This document shows, in pieces, positions 1 through 12,600 of a DNA stretch of 64,000 bases. Within the stretch, counting starts at the first letter, position 1; each line of letters opens with the position of its first letter. The position numbers were made by a program, and so were the translations under genes. The DNA comes from Acanthopleura granulata (taxonomy: Eukaryota; Mollusca; Polyplacophora; Chitonida; Chitonidae): positions 1,701,333 through 1,765,332 of the forward strand of contig JABBOT010000022.1 of assembly GCA_016165875.1 (NCBI GenBank). Direction: 5' to 3'. The notes below the pieces were generated by a model. That model saw nothing but the letters and a program-made list of their open reading frames with translations, was not told the DNA's origin and ran no database searches.

Positions 1-486
1 TCGAAGTCCTTATTTATATTTGGCTAAAAAGAGGGTAACTAGTAAAGTATTGTAAAATATTTCTAAATCGTATAAAAATACAGACACTCAAAACGTCAGA
101 GCAGACTCGAACGAGGAGTAGGAACTGACGGCCATAAATTTTTCATTTGGGAATTAAAAGGACTAGAGTTCTGCAAATACCCACGTTCTTTTTGACATCA
201 TTCAACCCCCCCCCTCCCCCACCCCCATCACATGCTGTTTACTATGTTCTCATTGGTAAAGAATGAATGAGATGTTTAATTTCTGAAATTAGCATATGTA
301 ACCTGAGTTTTATGCGGTGGTTGGGAGTTGCAAAGTTGAGGGTCATATTTATGTGTTGCTGTGTTTTATACATGTCACATAGATGTGATTGAGTGTGGCT
401 AAATGAACAGCCTGTAAAATATGAGACTAACATATAAGACAAGGTAGAAAAGCTAAGATGGACACTTTTGAATTCCTTATTTTCAG
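1..486 (+). other. 5' flanking intron of the peptidase gene
   Basis: AT-rich sequence with a C-rich run near 207-230. It ends in the acceptor TTTCAG at 481-486. No coding sequence recognised; the upstream coding exons are outside the window. Confidence 0.6.
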
Positions 487-626
487 GCTCTGGCAGATGG
501 TGACTGCGAATACTCGGTTGGTCGAAACAATCTGGATTTTGTCCAGCATGTGTTCAGTGAGAAAGCCATGCGGGATGCCAGCGTCGAAGCTGATAAAAAA
601 CTGTCTGAGTTTGATGTAGAAATGAG
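487..626 (+). CDS. THOP1: Peptidase exon 1 of window
   Basis: Acceptor TTTCAG, donor AG|GTGGGT; enters in phase 0, leaves in phase 2. Encodes [18 protein letters not shown] then [13 protein letters not shown], a conserved N-terminal M3 helix. It is an internal exon, so the start codon is upstream. Confidence 0.93.
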
Positions 627-3600
627 GTGGGTCATGGAATGTGTGATATTTAAGCATTGCGTCCACAGACATGTGGTACAGCGCTAGTTGGAAGAGGGGT
701 TTTGCATGAAATGCATTATGGATATGCTGGGCGTGGGCAGTGGCAGAGTGGTTAAGGCACTTGCCTTTCATTTGCAAGGTTACCAAAGACGTGGGCTCGT
801 ACCAGTCTTGGGCAGAGAATTTTCTAGATTATTCCCAATGCCATGGTGGCAGTAAACGTTTGACAGTGTGAAGTATTTCAGAAAAGGACAAACACATAGA
901 GGGTGCATGAGGCAAGATGTATTCTGGTTATCAGTACAAGTCTATGTGTACATCCATCACTGTTGCCAAGCATGGCAGAAACCCCTCACTCGTACCTTAC
1001 TCACTGTTACATTTACAAAGTGTACATTGTGCATAGTGCTAACTTGTGTGGTTTCAGTTGAGGTTTAGACCTACGTTCCATCATGCTGAAGACACCAGAC
1101 ATGACACTTCACCCTGTCGCATTATGCTGACACTGGGACGACCATTCATGTTCCCTAGCTCTCAGGTCGCAAAGCTGAGTGCCAAGCGAACAGCAACAAG
1201 TACCATGTTCAAGGTAATAGGTATAAGGTTGACCTGACATGGAATTGACCCTGGATCTCCCAACATTGACGCTTTAACCACTAGGTGAGCGATACAGTGT
1301 AAAAGATAAAAAGTAAAATAGACCTGCTATTAAATACATGAGTAGAAAGTTACGTGTTCCTTTGCCAAAACCTGTGGCCAACGGTAGCCCATGACTGACA
1401 TTGTTATTTTGTATGTTGGCTTTGATGACTCCAGCTTTTTACAATTTCTTAAGCATGGTTAATAGTTTGTTGTTATAAAGTTAGGGTGAGGTATAGAGGG
1501 TAGGGGAAAATGGTTTCATTTGGTGTCATTTTCGTTGCCAGAGTGACTTTCTTTGGTGAGGCCTAGAAAAGCCTTGAAATTGAGAAGTAGATTGGCACAA
1601 ATTGTGTGCTGACCAATACAGACTACATAACCAACAAGACCTGTGTAGTATAGCATACTGGAGAAATAATTCTCATTGAATGATATGGATATTTGTAACA
1701 TCATTTTACATTTCCTTGAGCTTGTTTTAATTGTAGAATATTTATGGCCAGTAGACTGGAAATTTGAATTTTGGGCCTGGAATTTGGAAGTCTTTAAGTT
1801 GTGCAAACCCTTTGCCTTATCTCAAGTACTATGTGTTGTTATGAAATCTTTTGACCATGTGTTTGCTCTGTTGATTTCAGCATGCGTCAGGATGTGTTTG
1901 ATTCCCTGGTGGCCTTCGAGAAAAAGCACGGGGAGGGACTGAAAACTGAGGCAGCCAGGTATCTGGAGAAACTCATCAAACTTGGCAAGAGGAATGGTAG
2001 GTCAACAGAAAGGACATCCAGCGAATTCTGTCCAGATACAACACAATTGTGACATTTATATTCCTGCATTGCCAGTGCTGTAGGTGCATCTTGATGTTGT
2101 GATTTATGCCACAAACACAGGCAACTATGCATTGTGTTAATGTTTACCACATTTTACAGGTGTTTAATAGACTTTGGCAGTTTTCCTCCACTATACAAGT
2201 GGGTTTGTTTTTGGTTGAACACCAAGCATAGTCCTTGGTTGACGTCTGCCTCTTAAGGTACATATCTGAAGTAATATGAAAACCCACTGATTTATTTATT
2301 TTTTGGCAGGTTTACATTTACCCAAGGAAAAACAAGAAAAGATAAAAACAATTAAAAAGAGGATGAGTGACCTTGCAATAGACTTCAATAAGAACCTGAA
2401 TGAAGAGAACACCATACTAGAGTTTGCTGTGGAAGAGCTAGGTAAGGGGGGACAACACTCCCTGTATTTGTCAGTTGGATGGTCCGTCGGTCAAATTTAT
2501 GGCATTCCTACCTTTTAACATGGGCTGCTCACTTATTGAGGGCATGAGTGCAACACAACAATGTCACAATGGGATGTTGTAGCTGTTGCAAGTTTGCACT
2601 TGCTTTCTTTTAAACTGGACTTTCCTGCATCTGCAAGGCACTCGTATTCTCTATGTTTGTTTTCTCCTGTATAAGCCCGGACAACTGTATTGATGATAAG
2701 TAATTGAAAATATTGAGCAAATAGATAGATCATAGATTTATTTCCTTGATTAGAATGAACATAATTGATGCTCAACTTGCCTTGGTAAAGTTGATTAACC
2801 AAATTATCTTTATTATTTTCAGCTGGTCTGCCAGAAGATTTTGTGAAAAATTTAGAAAAAGTGAGTATTTATTCGAAGATGTTGTAATATCCATTAGAAA
2901 ATTCTGTTGGAAACAGAAATTGTTTAAACTCCACATTTTGCCAGAATCAGTGATATTGAAAGGGGAGCGTCTGCATCTATCTGGATATAAATCTTAATTT
3001 ATATGTACTAAATATTCTGTGACTTAAAGTCAGTTTCGTGTTTGACTGCTCTCACAGTAGGTGCCTCCAACTGTAAATGCAGCAGTCTTCTGTTTAGCTG
3101 CTCCCACATCATTTTTGGAAGCTGTAATCTGGAATTCATTAGGTCCTCTAGGTATCCCAGTTGAAAAGTTCGAGTTATCTCGGCCCAAAGTCTGTTTTTT
3201 GACTGCTTTCACAGTGGTGGTCTCAAATAGAAAGCCCTCTTCTTCTAAGATGCTCCCACACTGGGGTCTCATCACATTTGAAAGCTTTAATCCGTAATTC
3301 ATTAGGTCCTGTAGGAACCCAAATTGAACAGTTTGATTTATCTCTGCCCATTTGTTTTAGACAGAAGATGGAAAGTGTAAGGTGTCGCTGAAATACCCGC
3401 ATTACTTCCCCTGTATGAAAAAGGCTCGTAACCAGGAAACGCGGAAAAAGCTGGAAATCGCTTTTCATTCCAGGTGAGAATTTCTGTGTACGCATGAGTG
3501 TCGGTCTTTAAACAGTGTGTAGTCTCCGACAAATGACAATTTAATTATTTAAGTAGATGTAATGCAAGAGCTGAGTAAGCGTTAGATAACGTTAGAAGTG

Positions 3601-6600
3601 CTACAGTTAGTGTGTAAGTATTTGTGAAGTGATCTTAGGACTTTCAAGGATATCATGGCAGACAAAAGACCATTGACAAGCGTTAATAATTGCATGCATG
3701 CTCATGGTTTTGATGAAGTCGCAAAGTTATCCCTGATTCTGATGGTTAAAGCGCTGGCTGGCTTTGACTGTCAGGCCCTGGACTACTGTGATGGCACGTT
3801 CCTATCCACTTCACTCTGCTTCGTCTGCGGCTTTAAGTCAGCAGGTTTGTCAGGTTCCTTGTGAAGGTCCATAGTTTCTCCGCCCTTGGATCTAACCACC
3901 ATGCTACAAGTGAAGAGTTCTTGAGGTTGGTGTTAAACGCAAATCAAAGAAATAAATCAACTCTACACAAAAACATTTTCCAGTCTCTATTGATGACACA
4001 CTCGTACCCACTTACTAATGGAACTTGCATATATAACATAGTGTTACAAAATTTTTTGCCAGCTGATATTTTTTTTTGATTGTTTTGACCTATTTAGAAC
4101 ATTTTGAAAGATATTTTTTCTTTTCATGAAATTGCACATATCCAGAAACAAGACTCAAAAAGACTCCTAAAAAGTGTATTTTAAAAAATGTATTTTTGAG
4201 TTCAAACACAGCTGAAAGTTATGAGCACAAATTATTTATGTATTTTAAACAAATATAATTTTGAAGGTGAAATACCTTTTTCATGTATCCCGAGCGCTTT
4301 ACTCAGCCTAAAGCTTGCATTTCCAGCATGTATCGTTTATTTCTTCATAAGGCTTCCTAGCCGACAGCTTGGAACGCCTGTTGTTATTGTACGAATTATT
4401 ATTCTGATTGTTCTTATTATTTTCCTCTGCCACTTGTTTTTTGGAACTGTATGAAAACCGTAATAGCCACATAGTTTAGCAATACTAGGTCTTAGATACT
4501 ATCTATGGGAAAAGTTTTCTGCATAATTTTTGAACTGTCTGCGTGACCTACTTTTGCTGCCATCTTGACATCCAATGAAAATCTTTAAACATCTTCTTAA
4601 GAATGGCACAACCGATTGCTCCGAAATTTGATATACGGATGGAACGTGATGGGGCAAATATAATTTGCAGAGCTCATGTGTCTATCTGAAAAACAGACAT
4701 GTTGTATGCTGTATGCACAGTGCATTGATTCGCAAAGGTTTCTCGAAATACCAGCATCGCTGTTCTGGACAACTATTGATACAGACCTTACAGTGTCCAG
4801 CAATCATGCTGTACTCATACATAAGCTGCGGGCAGTTCTAGTTATTTTTTGCTTTTCTTTCAAGAGTTTTGGAAGCTTTATGTCTAAAAGAATTATGTTG
4901 AGGGTACCAGGTCCTTCAGTACCAAAACCACTGTCAAAGCTGATCTTTTTCACAACCTGTAAATTAATCCTTAAAAGCTAAAAAAAATACCAACTATATT
5001 TAACTTCATTTTACAGATTTATGAAGAGATACATGGATAGATGCCTGGATTTATCTCCCTTGATCATATGGGGTTTTTTTTTGGTTAATATTGTGACCGT
5101 GAAAAGCATTGTAAAATATGCTTTCTTTTTCTCTCCGTAGTTGACAAAAATTATTTGCAGGAGTTTTCTTATGCATGTCAAGTTGCAAGGCTGCTAGACT
5201 TCCTTTTTTGGGTTTTCGGTGAAGTCAGATCAGTATGTCGTTGTTGTTTACTGAAGATGAAATTGAAATGAAAGTACTGTGGGTAAACTGGAAATCCTAA
5301 ACATTATAACTTATCACATATTCAGGAGGTGGGGGAATAACTAAACCACCTTAGATATGCACTTTTCTGTAAATGGATTGCTTCGATGGCCTTCGATGAC
5401 AGCTCGCTGATTTCACATACCAGTATCGGTATGTGGTAGCACGTGACTGTGCGTTCTGTTCGCTCCTGTTCAATGGCACTGTGGTTAAAAAAATAATCTA
5501 AGCATATTTTCCATACAAGTAAATTTTACTACAACCCCAGTTTGGTAGGATATGATGGTAGATGGTGATAGCTACCCATCCCAAAGACAGCTATTTTAGT
5601 GCAATTAAGTTGATTGACTGTCTCAGTTCACCGTCACCCGCTCATATCCTCACAGACGACCTTCCTGTCTCAAAGACGGGAAGGTGATCAGCTGGCCTAC
5701 ACTATCAACACAAAGGTCATGGACAGTTTGTTTTAGTGCAATCAGCTGGTGTTGAAAATCGAAAGATTGTAACACCTGAATGATAGCACGTTTGATGTGA
5801 TTATATTTAGGTGTTATTTTGGAGGCACTCAGTGACATTTGAATCTCATTGTTCCAGATGTATGGAGGAGAACTCAGCAATGCTGGAAGAACTGGTGAAA
5901 CTCAGACATGAGGTAAATTAGGTTTTAAATATCCTTTTTTGAGAACAAAGCTGTTGTGTAAGTACATGTAGGTTTTTATCCCCGCCTCCCAGCATATAAT
6001 GTTGGGGGGGGGGGGGCTTCGTGGTCAAGGCAGTTAGTGTGCTAGTGCAGCATAATGACCCAGGAGCCTCTCACCAATGCAGCGACTTTGAGTTCAGGTT
6101 CAGCTCATGCTGGCTTCCTCTTCAGCCATATGTTGGAAAGTCTGCCAGCAACCTGCAGATAGTCGCAGATTTCCACAGGGCTCTGCCTGGTTTCCTCCCT
6201 CCATGATGCTGGTGACCGTCGTGCAAGTGAAATATTCTTGGGCATGGCGTAAAACACCAATCAAGTAAGTAAATAAATATAATGGGTGGGAAGATGGCCA
6301 TCTGTTTTTCAGACGGACAAGTACACTTGCCTCATGAAGGCTACTCATTCAGTCCAGTTTTCTCTAAGCTGTCCGTTGTTGAATAAGTTAAAACTTCTTG
6401 AGTGTTACTTGAAACATCAAATCACCCCCAAAAATTTCATTTTTAGAATCTGGAGAAATCTGAAAGTAGAAGTATGTCCACCTGATGTGAACAGGGAATT
6501 GTTTTGAGTTGCTAGTGAAAGCAAAATTTACTTGTTAAATGTGTCAAGTCTGCATCCCGGGGTCGACCCTAAGGCCTGTCTACCTGTTGATGACAGGTGA

Positions 6601-9600
6601 CTTTTCGATGTGACAAGTAACGAAAACTGTTACCTGTTGCTGCAACAAGTGGATTTTAGGAGCCTATAACCATTTATTACCTTAGCTCCATGCATGTCTG
6701 TAATGGGTTCTGCTGTGAGAAAGTGTCAAGTTGGTTGTACTTGGTTCAGTTTTCGTTTTAATAAAGATTATAAAAATGTCAAACACATAGTTCTTGTTTG
6801 AACTTACTAGATACAGTTAACGCATTACTCAGTTGCTAAAACGTATCGTTAAAGGCCAATCATATTTACGCTTTCGTTCAGGGAAAGGCGACTGACCTCC
6901 CCTGTCAAGAGTTCCCCTACTACATTTTCTGTGTACATCTGAGGAGTATAACTCCGTATAACTAGTACCTTAAGATGCCATTTGTCACAAAAATGCTTCG
7001 CTATTTGAAAAGAAAGGAGCCTGTTTCGCAAGATTCTCCCATGGAAGAGGACGAACGGACAGCTTCTACAAGTACTAGTGAGACAGGCTAGATGGACCAT
7101 GGAAGAGGACGAACAGACAGCTTCTACAAGTACTAGTGAGACAGGCTAGATGGACCATGGAAGAGGACGAACGGACAGCTTCTACAAGTACTAGTGAGAC
7201 AGGCTAGATGGACCATGGAAGAGGACGAACAGACAGCTTCTACAAGTACTAGTGAGACAGGCTAGATGGACCATGGAAGAGGACGAACGGACAGCTTCTA
7301 CAAGTACTAGTGAGACAGGCTAGATGGACCATGGAAGAGGACGAACGGACAGCTTCTACAAGTACTAGTGAGACAGGCTAGATGGACCATGGAAGAGGAT
7401 GAACGGACAGCTTCTACAAGTACTAGTGAGACAGGCTAGATGGACCATGGAAGAGGATGAACGGACAGCTTCTACAAGTACTAGTGAGACAGGCTAGATG
7501 GACCATGGAAGAGGATGAACGGACAGCTTCTACAAGTACTAGTGAGACAGGCTAGATGGACCATGGAAGAGGACGAACAGACAGCTTCTACAAGTACTAG
7601 TGAGACAGGCTAGATGGACCATGGAAGAGGACGAACGGACAGCTTCTACAAGTACTAGTGAGACAGGCCACGATGGACCAGAAACTGAAAGTCATTGTCA
7701 GCCCCGTCACAAAGAGGTCTGGGGATATGGACGATACTACGTCTCAGGGCAGAAAAAAACAATGGGGTTTTAAAATCTCGGACGCGTGAAAGAAGAAGAA
7801 AAACTGGCTAGAATTTAATTCTGAGCGAATGTTCTGCAGACCATGCCACAAATAAGTTTGTCACAGGCTGTTACTCGCTGCACGTAGACAACGTTCGTGT
7901 GCACGAAGTGAGTTCTGCTTATAAACTCAACACGATGGCCATGCTTAATTCCAAGCTTACCACCACCGATAAAAAGGGAGCAAGATTTACTTGAGAAACT
8001 TTTTTGTGAACAGCATTTACTGATTTTTCCCTTTATTAAATGAACTCCAGTAGGTCAGAAAAATAAGTGCACATGCTCTTTTTGGCTGGGATTAAGATCT
8101 GCTGGCTTGGATGAAAGTTCATTGATACAAAATGTAAGATGTAAATGAAGAGTTCAGACAGAGAGTGAACAGTTCTGTTTGACTTGTTCTTTAAGTTTCA
8201 TATTTAGCTTAAAATTTGAAATTTGAGTGCAGCAAATTACATAAGAACCACAGGATAATGTGAAAAAAAACATTAACGAACAACCAAGAGACACAATTTT
8301 GAAAGCTGTTTTTATTTTTTTAATATCAGTACAGTGTAGTACATGTATTTAAATCAGTGTGAAAATGAATATTAATTTCTGTACGATAAAGGTTTCCTGC
8401 ATTTCGTCCCTGGCCTGACCTCAACTCCTGTCTGTCAGATACTCAATATTCCGGATTTTTGAACAGAAAGACGATGACAAAATCCATGGAGCATTTAATG
8501 GTTTATCTGTTTCTTGAAGTGACAGATGTTCAAAGTTAAGTGTGTCAAAAATGTTGATCAAACTAATTGAAATACAAGTCCTGGGCAAGGTTTATTCTGG
8601 GACTCCACTTCCTTCATGCTTAAATCGGAGCTTGAATAGGCCCAAAACTGCAAGAAATTGACCAGATTGGACAATGTGCTGTTTTAGTTGACTGTAACAT
8701 TTTCACTGATTCAAATATGTATGCTTTTTTGCAAAATTCCATATACTCATGTATTATATATGTCAAAATTAAAAGAAAAAGTAATGTAGGGAAAAAAATT
8801 CATGATCTATTTATTGTATCCACACGGGGCAGAATTCTCGCCTTATCATACCTCCTCCGTTTACTTACCTTTGAACATGCGCCGTCTTTCATGTTAAGTT
8901 TGTCAAAAATGGTAATCAGTATTATGTCTATTTCGGTAAAGTATTTTTTCTAAGAGTCAATATGACAGTGGAAATTGACAGTTGACAGTGCTCTGTCACC
9001 TAGCCTGAAATGCAGCCATGCTGTATGGGCTGTGACGTAGTTGTTCCAAGTGTGGAACACTCTTTTCACCTGATACTGTAGTGAGTTGCTAGGGTTGTGG
9101 TTGAAACGTAAGTTTATGTGTAAATTTATAACATGAAATTATCAAGAAACTTACTTCCGCCACAACACAGTGGGCTGGAAATATTTAGCAATCTTATTCA
9201 CATGTGTACTTTTTGTAATTAAAATATATAACATTGAAACAGTATCCTGTCCCTATGTTATTACATGTTACATTGACAGTTAACTCAGAAGATTTACGTC
9301 ATAGCGTATAAACGCCTGATGTCGCCCAGCTCTCTGATTGGTCCATCCATCATAAGCTTAAAAGCATGGGTGCCTTCAGATCCCCAGATGGCAGCACAAT
9401 ACTCCACACTTCAAACAAAGATAATTCAACAGCAAATTCATACAAATTCAGATGAGTTTTTGCATTTCGAAAGAGAATTTTGTAATCTATTTAATGAACA
9501 GTGCCTCAGTCATGAGCTGTCTTTTTACTTTAACTTAGAGAGTACTTCATACCCCAAATGCTCTAAACTTTTCAATTTAAAGTGGATGGCTTTGGAAGCG

Positions 9601-12600
9601 AATTGTTTGAACCATTATGGTGATTCAAATACTCCTGTCACCAGTGTTTATTTTGTTTATTAAAACACTTTTTTACTGCAGCTGTGAGAGGAAAATTGCA
9701 ATGGACCACTTTTACAATTTTTAGAGGCATACATGGTACATGTATTTTGGCTGAATTAGAGGCCAATACAGTTTGTCACCAAGTGTAGAAAAACGATTTC
9801 CTCACTTCATTGATGACATTGGTCTCCCATGAGAATGCTGTGAAAACAAACGTCATTTTAGTCATGAAATAGAGAATTGCCACAGGACTTTGAGTCAAAT
9901 TCTGTGTGCCAAAAAAATGGCAAGTGGATTTGCTGGAGGTAACAGAGAAAAAAAAAAATATGTGTCACACGGACAGGTACTTTTAAAAAAACATTTCTAC
10001 CCCTGACAAAGGATCACTGTTCATGGAAATTTCTGAAATATTTTGGGTCAGAATTCACCATGTGAAAAGCAGCCACAAAAGTTAGTATTTTTATCTGCAG
10101 TTTGACAATAGAATGGAGAATGATGTTTAGGCAAATGTATACAGATGACGAAACTTTTGGACAGGTAGAAAAAAATTGAATATTTCTGCACCTGGTTTTG
10201 AGCCATTTATACGTCAAATAGTGCACACAAGTTTCTAAAGTGTAAATCATATATTTTCCTTCTTCTTCTTCTTCTCAGAAAGCACAGATTCTGGGCTACT
10301 CCACCCACGCTGAATTTGTCCTGGATATGAGAATGGCAAAGGATCCTAAAGCTGTCAGCACGTTTTTGCAACAGCTGGGTGAAAAACTCCGACCTCTGCA
10401 GGCAGAGGAAATGAAGCTTTACTTAGAGTACAAGAAAGACGAGGCAAGCATACGTACAAGCTTGAAGGAGTGTAATTGAACCAGATGTTATACTTTTAAC
10501 TGCAGCCATATTTCTTGAAATGTCAGGGAAGTAATATGGTATAACTGGTATGAACGCTAGCCTAACTTTGAGATAGAGGCCTCTGTGGCTCAGTCAGTTA
10601 GCGAGCTAACGCTGTGCAATGACCGAAGCCTCCCACCAATGCGGTAGCTGTGAGTTCAAGTCCGGCTCATGCTGGTTTCCTCTCCGGCTGTACATAGGAA
10701 GGTCTGCAAGCAACCTGCGGATGGTCGTGGGCCTCCCCTGGGCTCTGCCCAGTTTCCTCCCACCATAATGCTGGCCGCTGTTGTATAAGTGAAATATTCT
10801 CGAGTACGGAGTAAAACACCAACCAAATAAAAAAAATAACTGAGATAAACTTGCAAAAGCCGATGGTCTTCTTAAGAGCATGGTTGAGAGAAATCTTATG
10901 ATGGAGAGCTTTATGTCTTTAAGATTGATATTAAAAATAGTTCTAAATGGATACCTGTACATATGTATCACATAAGCTGTCCGGCAGTCGCATGGCGTAA
11001 GTTTGAGAAAGTGATATCAATATGAGAGGAACACTCCATAATGAAAACGATTTCTAGGGTTTACGTCAGACCACCACGTGCAAATATCAAATACATTATT
11101 TTATCAGGATTTTTCTCTAAAGGATGTTTTGACATGTAGCTAGGATATAGTTTATTGGTAAGTCCTTTTTTCTCTCTCTGCAGTGTGAAAAATTTGGTTT
11201 TGAGTTTGACAACAAGATCAACATGTGGGATTATCGTTACTTCATGAACATGGCTGAGGAGAGGAAATACGCTGTGGATCACGACAAACTGAAAGAGTAC
11301 TTTCCCATGGATGTCGTCACTAAGGGACTGCTGGAAATCTACCAGGTAAAGGCTATGTCGTCACACCCTGTCAAATGGTGAGGCAGTACTATAAATATAT
11401 TGGCATTCTGTCCCTGAGATGGCCATAGTATGGCCAAAACATTTCTCATTTTGATGTTCATTTTGTTACCAAATACAAGACCTAAGAAGCGTTTCAGTTG
11501 ACAAGTCCCATGCCTACCAGGTGTCACAGGTGCCACAGGCGTCATTTGTTGTGCAATTCTTAGCAAACTTTTCTTGGTCCTGTGAGACTTGGTGAATGAA
11601 GTCTTTCAATAAACTTGTTAAGCATATTTTTGATAACTAAATTTCTGCCTGCCATGTGTTTTCTTCTAGGAATTGTTGGGTCTAAAGTTTGAGGAAATCC
11701 CATCTGCTGACGTTTGGCAACAAGACGTGAAAATGGTATGTTTTCTCGCTTTTTGCTCAACAACAACAACAACAACATTTATGGCCTTCAGCCTGTGATT
11801 CAGATTCAAGCCACATATTCATAATGAAATAACTTACGAACGAGAATCTCATCAGCGTGATTGCTGTGATTGCTCACGCTGGCTTAATCTCTGGCGATAA
11901 CTAGGAAGGTCTGCCAGCAACCTGCAGATGGCCATGGGTTTCCCCTAAGCTCTGCCTGGTTGCGTCCTGCCATAATTCTGGCAGCCGTTGTACAAGTGAA
12001 ACAATCTCAAGGCCTAAAATCCAAATCACCATGTAACCAAGTCACTTTTTTTCGAGATGGGGCAAGGAACAGAATGATTAAAATAATTGTTTTTTATCCC
12101 AGCGTCTTGTTTTTCAACCATTGCTGACCAGTTTGTGAAAAAGGTATGAGTACCTGTCTGGTATGTTGTATTCTGACCGTGAGGTGCATGCGCAATCCTG
12201 GACAGCAAATTTGTAGACTCTTCCTCTCTGACTCTTCATAATGCCTGATAGGCCGATTACGCCATCTTACATTCATTGGAGACCATTTGTCTTCCACCAG
12301 CATGGCGTCCACGACTTCATGTCACATGCAGGAAAATTTGTCAGTAACTTGCCAAAAGCCACTGGTTTACCATGGATGTTTGCTTTTTCTGAACCCTTCA
12401 GACTGACCCTTGCCATGTGAAAACAATCAATCAGTGAAACAGGACAAATTTTCTGCTCTTACTGCTTATATATATTATTTCTTTACAGTACAGTGTCTGT
12501 GAACAGGACACTGGCACTCTACTGGGATGTTTTTATTTAGACTTGTATCCAAGAGAAGGAAAGTATGGCCATGCAGCCTGTTTTGGTCTCCAGGTACTGT

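Larger units (their letters stand above)
5913..10278 (+). other. Intron 6 (4.4 kb)
   Basis: Holds the SINE at 6013, the transposase remnant with its 58-bp array, then about 2.3 kb of AT-rich sequence (7956-10278) without recognised features. An ORF at 9319-9663 has no family resemblance. It ends in a CTT-repeat polypyrimidine tract and CAG at 10278. Confidence 0.6.

Noticed and set aside
725..810. tRNA gene
   Set aside because: A-box-like but no proper acceptor or anticodon arms and a degenerate B-box; SINE head.
9319..9663. 114-residue ORF in intron 6
   Set aside because: No recognisable domain, no splice or promoter context, AT-rich codons; likely chance.
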